The position numbers were made by a program, and so were the translations under genes. From an uncultured Alphaproteobacteria bacterium (GTDB taxonomy: Bacteria; Pseudomonadota; Alphaproteobacteria; RF32; CAG-239), in the NCBI GenBank assembly GCA_900553115.1, contig USCF01000041.1, positions 1 through 8,386 on the forward strand: a stretch of DNA of 8,386 nt, written 5' to 3'. Shown in pieces: positions 1 to 5,254 of the stretch (position 1 is its first letter; every line of letters starts with the position of its first letter). The notes beneath the pieces are model-generated. The model made no database searches. It was given only the letters and a program-made list of their open reading frames with translations, and was not told the origin of the DNA.

Positions 1-96
1 CAGGCAGTCATCCGGGATGGGGTGCGGGATTATAGCGGATTTAAGGAATGGAGAAAGCAGCATCCTGTTACAGGAGTAGTAGAATGGATGCCTTGA
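1..96 (+). CDS. C-terminal end of an unidentified plus-strand protein (partial)
   Basis: An open frame enters from the left edge and ends at a TGA at 94-96, giving 31 residues that finish in VTGVVEWMP. The tail is rich in charged and aromatic residues and I do not recognise a family. Support for it being a real gene: the frame is open from the edge, and its stop lies immediately before a hairpin at 97-111 on the far side of which the convergent sigma factor gene ends, the usual arrangement of two converging genes. Frame 2 also stays open for about 25 codons before a stop, so the reading frame is likely rather than certain. Confidence 0.45.
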   Translation, partial: QAVIRDGVRDYSGFKEWRKQHPVTGVVEWMP

Positions 97-111
97 CCCG
101 ATGAAATCGGG
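97..111. terminator. Hairpin between convergent genes, possible bidirectional terminator
   Basis: CCCGAT (97-102) and ATCGGG (106-111) form a perfect 6-bp stem with a GAA loop. GATG at 87-90 and CATC at 112-115 could extend it on one side across a six-base bulge. It starts right after the plus-strand stop (94-96) and lies just beyond the sigma factor stop (114-116), so position favours a shared terminator. There is no T-run on either side, so it is not a canonical intrinsic terminator; it may act with Rho or only protect 3' ends. Confidence 0.45.
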
Positions 112-113
112 CA

Positions 114-632
114 TCAGCTTAACAGCCCCGACTCCTGTCCTAGGCGTATTGCCTCCAAAGAGTTTTGTACTCCCAGCTTACGCAACAGATTTTGCCGGTG
201 AATATGGACGGTATGAATACTGATACATAATTTATCGGCAATTTCTTTGTACGATTTTTCTTCAAATTCGTACAAAATAATTACTTTTCGCAAATCGGCA
301 GGCAGTTCGTCCACGGCTTTTAGTATAATTTTCTGCCGTTTCTTTTTATCTATTTTTTCATCAAATTTTGGGGTTATGCTAACCTTTTCAATTATATCTC
401 CTTGTAAAGTACAATTATTGTATTTGTTAAAACGAGATTTTAAATAGTCGCGACAAATATTTGCAGTCAACATACCGAGCCATGCGGATTTTTTGCCTTG
501 CTCTTGATAGTTTTCTTTGTTTTGCCAGATTTTTAGATAGGCTTCCTGCTCCAAATCTTCATTGTAATTGCCGGTGATTTTTTTGATAACCGCGCGAACA
601 ATGGCTTTGTATGATGCTATTTCATTGCTCAT
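114..632 (-). CDS. ECF-type RNA polymerase sigma factor
   Basis: A 172-residue protein that would direct RNA polymerase core enzyme to a small set of promoters. Sigma region 2 is at about residues 8-67: DLEQEAYLKIW (26-36) fits the region 2.1/2.2 core-binding helix, and AWLGMLTANICRDYLKSR (50-67) fits regions 2.3-2.4, which melt and read the -10 element. A linker at 68-96 is followed by region 4 at about 97-153, whose helix-turn-helix (SYKEIADKLCISIHTVHIHR, 127-146) reads the -35 element. The size and absence of regions 1 and 3 fit the ECF group. The last helix (LLRKLGVQNSLEAIRLGQES) resembles the end of LuxR/GerE DNA-binding domains more than a usual sigma-4 tail. The ATG shares one base with the stop of the upstream membrane protein gene (TGATG) and has a GAGG ribosome site 8 nt upstream, so translation is probably coupled. 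The regulated genes are unknown. Confidence 0.88.
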   Translation of the reverse strand: MSNEIASYKAIVRAVIKKITGNYNEDLEQEAYLKIWQNKENYQEQGKKSAWLGMLTANICRDYLKSRFNKYNNCTLQGDIIEKVSITPKFDEKIDKKKRQKIILKAVDELPADLRKVIILYEFEEKSYKEIADKLCISIHTVHIHRQNLLRKLGVQNSLEAIRLGQESGLLS

Positions 633-886
633 CAGCTAATCCTCAAAAATCCGTATTCATCTGTCGGAAGTCCTAAGTCTTCAATAGCTGAGCCGTTTTG
701 CAGCATGCTTATGGTGCTTGACATATTGTCAAAGTCATAAACATAATTATCCGCGCGCTGAAAAGTCCCCAATGCTAAAAAAGCGGCAATTGAAAGCACG
801 CCGGCTGCTTTTGTCAGGTTTCTAATCCGTTTGCGCCGAAAATACAACGGTTTTGCCTCTTTTAACAAATCAGATATATCGTCCAT
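632..886 (-). CDS. Small single-pass membrane protein, putative partner of the ECF sigma factor
   Basis: An 84-residue protein with a short acidic start (MDDISDLLKE), a strongly basic stretch (RRKRIRNLTK, 17-26) and one hydrophobic helix at about 27-42, followed by a polar tail of about 40 residues. By the positive-inside rule the N-terminus is cytoplasmic and the tail is outside (periplasmic in a Gram-negative cell). It is the first gene of the sigma operon, overlaps the sigma gene by one base, and has a good ribosome site (GAGG at 894-897). A small membrane protein co-translated with an ECF sigma factor is often an anti-sigma factor or a sensor that feeds one, which is my inference. I see no zinc-binding HxxxCxxC motif and no NepR-like sequence, and the 26-residue cytoplasmic part is short for a known anti-sigma domain. 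It could instead be a target of the sigma factor. Confidence 0.75.
   Translation of the reverse strand: MDDISDLLKEAKPLYFRRKRIRNLTKAAGVLSIAAFLALGTFQRADNYVYDFDNMSSTISMLQNGSAIEDLGLPTDEYGFLRIS
641..644 (-). promoter_or_regulatory. Ribosome binding site of the sigma factor gene, inside the upstream gene
   Basis: On the minus strand GAGG lies 8 nt before the ATG at 632-630, within the last codons of the 84-aa membrane protein. The stop and start overlap as TGATG. This fixes the sigma start and suggests that the two proteins are made in linked amounts. Confidence 0.7.
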
Positions 887-921
887 TTTTATACCTCGTT
901 CAACTTGTTTACATTATTTAT

Positions 922-946
922 AACGACATGAGTTGTATAAAAGTTC
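922..946 (-). promoter_or_regulatory. Putative ECF-sigma promoter (GAAC-N17-CGTT) of the sigma operon
   Basis: Reading the minus strand, GAAC at 946-943 is separated by 17 bases from CGTT at 925-922. AAC in the -35 element is common to ECF promoters, and GGAAC-N16/17-CGTT is the form known for EcfG-type factors of alphaproteobacteria; here the first G is T. Transcription would start near 915, about 28 nt before the ATG at 886. No convincing sigma-70 promoter is visible: a TATAAA at 922-917 has only a poor -35. The element suggests autoregulation by the sigma factor of this operon. Confidence 0.55.
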
Positions 947-949
947 ACT

Positions 950-984
950 AAAAAATAAACCACCGAGATTCTTTTCGGTGGTTT
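950..984 (-). terminator. Rho-independent terminator of the coupling-protein operon
   Basis: A perfect 10-bp stem is formed by 957-966 and 975-984 with an 8-base loop. Read on the minus strand the stem ends in GGTGGTTT and is followed by A and then six T (955-950). It lies 15 bases after the coupling protein stop at 1000. No T-run follows on the plus side, so the direction is minus. The T-run ends four bases before the -35 of the next operon, which separates the two transcription units. Confidence 0.88.
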
Positions 985-999
985 TGAAGTTAAATCAAC

Positions 1000-3216
1000 T
1001 TATGCTTGCGGGGAGTCAACTTCAAAGTTGTCATCACTATCAGCATCTGGATCATATTCAATTCCAAGTTTTGCCAACATATCATCGTTAATGTCTTCAC
1101 GCTGAGCTACAATCCAATCCGGAACGTTTGGACAAGGCGGAAGTTTAGCCAACTTACGCATTTTGGGGTCTAGATACCAACGAGGTGAATCTGCCATAAT
1201 CGGACGGTCAATGTAACTTTGCATGAGCACCACTTGTTTCAGCATAGGCAAGCTCAATAACTGCGTGGCGCTGATAACCGGAACGCCTTGCATTTGATAG
1301 CTTACATTCTTTGCCAGTGGGTTAAAGTCTTTACCCAAGCTGCCCTCTGTACGGCTGAAAGATGAAACTTGCACGGTTTTATTACCAATCATTTTAGAAA
1401 AACGCTGGGCTGTAACCTCGTTGTTTTGGGAAAGAATAATCTTGCAGGCGGTGGTAGAAATCACTGTTTCCAAGTCATCTTTACCATATTTGCCGGAGAT
1501 TTGGCCCAAATCTTGTCCAATCAGCAAATAAGACACTTTTTGACCACGACCTACGGCCGGACCGTCAATAATTGCTTTCATCTTAGGCATTTGCGGAAAC
1601 TCGTCGAGGATGAACAATGCTGGGAATGGTCCCATCTTACCGTCGGTTTTATTCACATGGTTAGGTGGGTTAGAAATCAAATAAGATGACATAAGTTCAA
1701 TAAACGTACTGCTGATAACACCCAAAGCGCGCGCATCAACTTGGTTTACGGAAAGATAAACCGAAATTGGTTTCCATTCGCCGGTAACCGGGTCTTTCAT
1801 ACCGCGCAGGTCTTTGAATTGAATGTCTGAAAAGCTGGTGCGGGCTTTTACGGCTTGGTTTTTGAAACAGCCGATACCGGCAAAAGCGGTAGAAAGCACA
1901 GAACCGCGCTCTTTATCCGGCATACTGCTGAGGGAGCTCAATTCTGTAATGCAGCGTTGTGAATAACCAAAATTGCGGGCTTCTTTTACGGCTTCTTCCA
2001 ACATATCGTGAGTTGGGTCGGCCATAGCCGCCATCTGATCGCCTTCGTCCATACGGCGCTGAATTTCTTGAGCGGCATTAATTTGCGCTTCAGTAATCCA
2101 TTCCATAATCATGGCGATGCAAGCTTCTCGCCCCATCCAGCGGGATGGCAGCAAATTCCAAGTACCGATAGGCAAATAGTTTTCCATGGTTAACGTGCCG
2201 TTCTTCAAATTTTGAATGGCACGCGGCGCTGCTGGATCGCGCATTTCCATATAATAACCTTCCAAAACTTCCTTATCTTTAGCGTCAAGCTTGCCTTCAT
2301 AAATTCGTCCGATAAAATAGTCATTGGCGCGGGCGCGGTCGCATTTAGAAGCCACAAAGTTAATAAAACCGGTTAGTGCGGCACGACCTGTATTAGCCCA
2401 GTGCGGGTCGGCGCCGCCTTTAGGGTCTTCAACCAAAATATTGCACATAGAGTCTACATACATATCGCGGTCAGGGCCAGCATCCGGCATGGAGTTTGGC
2501 GATAGCGGATTCCAGCTTGGGTAATAAATGCCTTCGCTCGGATTATCTTCAGCACCCCAGTTAATTACAAATACCGGACCAACCTTAGCACGCGCACCAG
2601 TAGTTGAATAACAAAGTTCCGGTTTTGGGTCGTTTACGATAATGCTTAGCTTATCAGAGTTGAAAATAGTCGGAATCACCACGCCGGCGGTTTTACCGGT
2701 ACCCGGAGGTGCGCAGCACAAAGTGGATAAGGTTTCTTTCAGCATCAAAAAGCGGCCTTTGAATTTACCCACAACCTGACAAAAGCCGTCAAATCCAAGC
2801 AATGCCATTTTATTAATATCACGCAGTTCAGCGATTCGCGCCGAACCTTGTGTATTAACTTGAAATTTGTACGGACTTATTAATGCACCGACAATCAAGC
2901 CGACAGGAATAGTGATAAACGGCAAAATAGGAATCCACAAACTTAAAGAAAAAGCTCCGCGGTAGTGAATGATTTGTCTGAACCATTTTGCGTACATAGC
3001 CCATAGATGGTCTGGCTTTTCAATAATCAATGATAAAAATTTGTTTATCATCGCAAAAGATGATTTAGAAATACCATGTCCAACCAAATATGACAAAGGC
3101 AAAGCAAAAATAAACAACGCTACTGTTATACCTAAACAAATAAAAAAAGTTATAAGCATCCAGTGGACGGCATTGTCATATTCTTTCCATTCTTCACCAC
3201 GTTCTTTAAAAGCCAT
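1000..3216 (-). CDS. VirD4/TraG-family type IV secretion coupling protein (ATPase)
   Basis: A 738-residue inner-membrane ATPase of the kind that binds secretion substrates and passes them to a type IV secretion channel. Counting from the ATG at 3216: two membrane helices at about 20-44 and 90-113; the family motif QGSARIAELRDINKM at 123-137; Walker A APPGTGKTA at 169-177 with Lys175; NDPKPEL at 195-201; PSWNPLSP at 233-240; a helical insertion at about 290-430 corresponding to the all-alpha domain; Walker B ALFILDEF at 533-540 with Asp538-Glu539; LLIGQDLGQISGKYG at 564-578; and an acidic C-terminal tail as in many coupling proteins. The P-loop reads PPGTGKT where many VirD4 proteins have PTGSGKG or PTRSGKG. 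Upstream in the same operon are two paralogous membrane proteins; the stop of the nearer one is 8 nt before this ATG. The gene is visibly more G+C-rich than the 661-aa gene. Whether it serves conjugation or protein export cannot be told here. Confidence 0.95.
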   Translation of the reverse strand: MAFKERGEEWKEYDNAVHWMLITFFICLGITVALFIFALPLSYLVGHGISKSSFAMINKFLSLIIEKPDHLWAMYAKWFRQIIHYRGAFSLSLWIPILPFITIPVGLIVGALISPYKFQVNTQGSARIAELRDINKMALLGFDGFCQVVGKFKGRFLMLKETLSTLCCAPPGTGKTAGVVIPTIFNSDKLSIIVNDPKPELCYSTTGARAKVGPVFVINWGAEDNPSEGIYYPSWNPLSPNSMPDAGPDRDMYVDSMCNILVEDPKGGADPHWANTGRAALTGFINFVASKCDRARANDYFIGRIYEGKLDAKDKEVLEGYYMEMRDPAAPRAIQNLKNGTLTMENYLPIGTWNLLPSRWMGREACIAMIMEWITEAQINAAQEIQRRMDEGDQMAAMADPTHDMLEEAVKEARNFGYSQRCITELSSLSSMPDKERGSVLSTAFAGIGCFKNQAVKARTSFSDIQFKDLRGMKDPVTGEWKPISVYLSVNQVDARALGVISSTFIELMSSYLISNPPNHVNKTDGKMGPFPALFILDEFPQMPKMKAIIDGPAVGRGQKVSYLLIGQDLGQISGKYGKDDLETVISTTACKIILSQNNEVTAQRFSKMIGNKTVQVSSFSRTEGSLGKDFNPLAKNVSYQMQGVPVISATQLLSLPMLKQVVLMQSYIDRPIMADSPRWYLDPKMRKLAKLPPCPNVPDWIVAQREDINDDMLAKLGIEYDPDADSDDNFEVDSPQA

Positions 3217-3221
3217 TTTCA

Positions 3222-3226
3222 CCTCT
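3222..3226 (-). promoter_or_regulatory. Ribosome binding site that fixes the coupling protein start
   Basis: AGAGG lies 5 nt before the ATG at 3216-3214 and overlaps the TAG stop of the upstream gene (3227-3225). A GTG two codons further upstream (3222-3220) is in frame, but its first base is the last base of this ribosome site, so it would have no site of its own. The ATG start is preferred, and translation of the two genes is probably coupled. Confidence 0.75.
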
Positions 3227-4706
3227 ATTTAATATTTTTTAGAACTTTGCGCAGACGATTGAGCTCTTTGCGGTCAATTTGTCTGTCTGCATCATCCAAT
3301 GTTTTAGAGAACAAGCGCATTTCTTTTGGTGCGCCGCGGTTTATACGCGTTACGTCAATATCCATATTGTTCCAAATTTCAAACATATCATCGGCATTGA
3401 TAATATTAGCCATCTGTACAACCACAAAAGATTTGACTTCTTGCTCAAAGTTTTCTTCAGCAAGTTTATCACGAATAACATTGCGTGCAACATCTAATTT
3501 GCGAACCGGCGATATACGATGGCTGTTTTCCGAAAACCATAGAGGTTCTTCCCCGTTAAACAGTTCTTCATCTGCCAACCAATCGCCGTTTTCTTTATCA
3601 ACAAGGCATAAACATATTTCTGAATCGGAAACACCAACAAAATCTATCACTGTGTTGTTAACTTTTACGCCAGCGATAACGTCATATCCTTTTTGCTGCA
3701 AAATATCATAAACAGGACTGCGAGGAGCGGAGCTGTTTTCGGTTTCTGAGGAGTCATCGCTGTTTGTTTTGCTATCACGGGATGATTTGTCATTGCGGTT
3801 ATCTTTGCCGCGGTTGCTTTGTTTATTGCTTTGTCGACCTTCGTCATTATTTTTATTGTCACGGCGGTTATTACGCGGTTGATAATCTTCATCTTCATCG
3901 TCGTCATCATCAAAAATAGGTTTTTTATTTGAACGTTTTGTTGATTCGTTGTTGTCTTTTTTGTTTTTACGAGGTTTTGCCGGTATATCATTGTCATCAT
4001 CATCGTCGTCAAATATAGTTTTTTTTGTTTTTTCCGGTTCTTTCTTTTTCAGAATATCGGCTTTTTCAAAAGAATCTATATCCAAATCAAAATCATCGTC
4101 GTCATCGTCAAATTTGAACAACGCATGGTCGATAGTAGACGGAATATCAGTTTTTTTCGTTGGTTTCGGTGCGGTAGCCGCTGTCGCAGATAAAGGTCTG
4201 GTTTGAGGCATTGTCGAGGTATTGCTTATATTTACACCGGCAGTAACCGGAGCCGCAGATTTATTGTCAGAGTAATCAGAAATCGGCATTCTGAAACCGC
4301 CGACGCCAGCCGGTCTGATTTGTTTGTATGACTTTTTCTTTACCACGCCATATTTGTTGTGGGTTTTAATAACGTTAATCGGAGCCTTAATCAAACGACG
4401 ATAGAGCAAAACCGGCGACATTATAATATCATAGATAATGTTTTCCCAAGCAACCATGCACAAAGTCCACCAGCCGGTGATAAGCATTGGGAAAAATGTG
4501 ACGAGAATAATTACAAATGCCCATTCTTTTGGCGCGCGGATAACCCAGCCCGCCTTCCATAAGGCGTAGGCTTGCCGCCAATGGTCTGGCCAAAAGATAT
4601 CAAAATGCCAATTGCAAAGCATAATCACACGAATACCTTCAATGAAGACTATGCTCCATAGGCAGCCGACTATGATTATTCTTGCAAAGACAATTAAGGA
4701 TTTCAC
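3225..4706 (-). CDS. Two-helix membrane protein with acidic 33-residue repeats and a C-terminal globular domain
   Basis: A 493-residue protein I cannot assign to a named family. It starts at a GTG with GGAG 8 nt upstream (4718-4715); the only nearby ATG gives ATG-GAG-TAA. Residues 1-105 hold two membrane helices (about 6-29 and 63-85) and are paralogous to the 163-aa protein encoded just upstream. Residues about 140-330 look disordered and include three 33-residue repeats, each an IFDDDDDD-like acidic head and a Lys/Arg/Asn-rich tail, followed by an Asn/Ser/Asp-rich stretch. Residues about 330-470 form a folded domain starting PVYDILQQKGYDVIAGVKVN, with the predicted strands TVIDFVGVS and ICLCLVD. 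The pattern loosely recalls restriction-endonuclease-like (PD-D/ExK) folds, but no complete D...ExK set is visible, so any nuclease activity would be speculation. It directly precedes the coupling ATPase, so a membrane partner of that ATPase is the likeliest role. Confidence 0.85.
   Translation of the reverse strand: MKSLIVFARIIIVGCLWSIVFIEGIRVIMLCNWHFDIFWPDHWRQAYALWKAGWVIRAPKEWAFVIILVTFFPMLITGWWTLCMVAWENIIYDIIMSPVLLYRRLIKAPINVIKTHNKYGVVKKKSYKQIRPAGVGGFRMPISDYSDNKSAAPVTAGVNISNTSTMPQTRPLSATAATAPKPTKKTDIPSTIDHALFKFDDDDDDFDLDIDSFEKADILKKKEPEKTKKTIFDDDDDDNDIPAKPRKNKKDNNESTKRSNKKPIFDDDDDEDEDYQPRNNRRDNKNNDEGRQSNKQSNRGKDNRNDKSSRDSKTNSDDSSETENSSAPRSPVYDILQQKGYDVIAGVKVNNTVIDFVGVSDSEICLCLVDKENGDWLADEELFNGEEPLWFSENSHRISPVRKLDVARNVIRDKLAEENFEQEVKSFVVVQMANIINADDMFEIWNNMDIDVTRINRGAPKEMRLFSKTLDDADRQIDRKELNRLRKVLKNIK
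3822..4118 (-). repeat. Three tandem 33-residue (99-bp) acidic/basic repeats within the 493-aa protein
   Basis: The units are residues 197-229, 230-262 and 263-295. The Phe before each aspartate run is at 199, 232 and 265, exactly 33 residues apart (codons at 4112-4110, 4013-4011 and 3914-3912). Units 2 and 3 begin TIFDDDDDDND and PIFDDDDDEDED; unit 1 begins FKFDDDDDDFD. Each acidic head is followed by a Lys/Arg-rich tail. At DNA level only the GAT/GAC runs are clearly alike, so the duplications are old or only the pattern is selected. Confidence 0.75.
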
Positions 4707-4714
4707 CCGTCTTA

Positions 4715-4718
4715 CTCC
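4715..4718 (-). promoter_or_regulatory. Ribosome binding site for the GTG start at 4706
   Basis: GGAG on the minus strand, 8 nt before the GTG at 4706-4704. It overlaps a three-codon minicistron ATG-GAG-TAA. No better in-frame ATG exists before the first membrane helix, so the GTG start is the best choice. Confidence 0.6.
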
Positions 4719-4760
4719 ATGTTTTTCTTTTTAGTATAAACCCAATTTATAAAGAGAGTG

Positions 4761-5252
4761 TTAATTGATTTCATTTTCTATCTTTTCAACAATTTCTTTA
4801 CGGAATTCAGCTGAATCTGTTTTTTGCGGATTCTTCTTATTTTCCAGCTCTATGCGTTCCTGCACCAGCTGTTCCAGTGTTTTTTTCTCCTCTATTTTTA
4901 AGTTTTTAATATTTACTTCCGGCATTCCGCCGCTGTATTTATCCAATCCTAGGTTAGAAATTTTTGTAAGCGGCGTCATAATTAGGTTCATATAATGATA
5001 TTTCCACAAAAAACGCCAACCCAAAATAACTATCGGCAAATAAGTTAAAATACCCAAAATCATAAAGATGTCGCCGGATTTCAACACACCGCCGTTATTC
5101 CAATAATTACGGATACTAGCATAAGTCAGCGGCGATAAAATGTCTATTTGGTATCCATAGAAAAATATCAATCTGTAGAGCAACAGTAGCAAAGCGCTCC
5201 ACCCTGCGCAAGCAATCAGCGCACAAATATAATGAAGTGTTTTTTTTATCAT
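4761..5252 (-). CDS. Two-helix membrane protein, paralogue of the adjacent 493-aa protein's membrane domain
   Basis: A 163-residue protein with membrane helices at about 8-32 and 61-82, a loop of about 28 residues between them, and a charged cytoplasmic tail (about 115-163) likely to form a helix or coiled coil (IEEKKTLEQLVQERIELENK). Residues 15-94 align with residues 14-98 of the 493-aa protein with small gaps: W18-S19, D37-I38, P41, W51, G54, V56, P73, G78-W79, L82, N89 and I91-M92-T93-P94 all have counterparts. No named family is recognised. The ATG is 2 nt after the stop of the 661-aa gene, with only a weak GAGA ribosome site, so it probably depends on translation of that gene. With both helices and no catalytic motif, a structural or scaffold role beside the coupling ATPase is the natural inference. 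Confidence 0.85.
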   Translation of the reverse strand: MIKKTLHYICALIACAGWSALLLLLYRLIFFYGYQIDILSPLTYASIRNYWNNGGVLKSGDIFMILGILTYLPIVILGWRFLWKYHYMNLIMTPLTKISNLGLDKYSGGMPEVNIKNLKIEEKKTLEQLVQERIELENKKNPQKTDSAEFRKEIVEKIENEIN

Positions 5253-5254
5253 AC

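Noticed and set aside
901..935. Inverted repeat CAACT / AGTTG around the sigma operon promoter
   Set aside because: Five bases per arm separated by 25 bases in AT-rich DNA is too weak to call an operator.
3217..3222. GTG start of the coupling protein two codons before the ATG
   Set aside because: The GTG begins on the last base of the AGAGG ribosome site and has no site of its own; the ATG at 3216 is ideally spaced.
3163..3711. 182-codon open frame on the plus strand
   Set aside because: It lies antisense to the 493-aa and coupling protein genes, is low-complexity Ser/Ile/Leu-rich, and has no ribosome site. The minus-strand genes have clear domains.
3665..4012. 115-codon minus-strand frame rich in Met and Thr (MTTMMMTM)
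   Set aside because: It is a shifted reading of the GAT/GAC repeats in the 493-aa gene, with no ribosome site and no credible protein composition.
3892..4112. GAT/GAC triplet tracts considered as a CRISPR-like or non-coding repeat array
   Set aside because: The tracts are in frame within a gene, encode aspartate, and have no conserved repeat-spacer structure at DNA level.
3949..4206. Plus-strand frame with poly-Ser runs
   Set aside because: Antisense reading of the aspartate codon runs in the 493-aa gene; a composition artefact.
4707..4760. Possible promoter between the 163-aa and 493-aa genes (TTAACA and TATACT)
   Set aside because: The spacer is 20 bases, too long, and no other -35 fits; the genes are better explained as one transcript.
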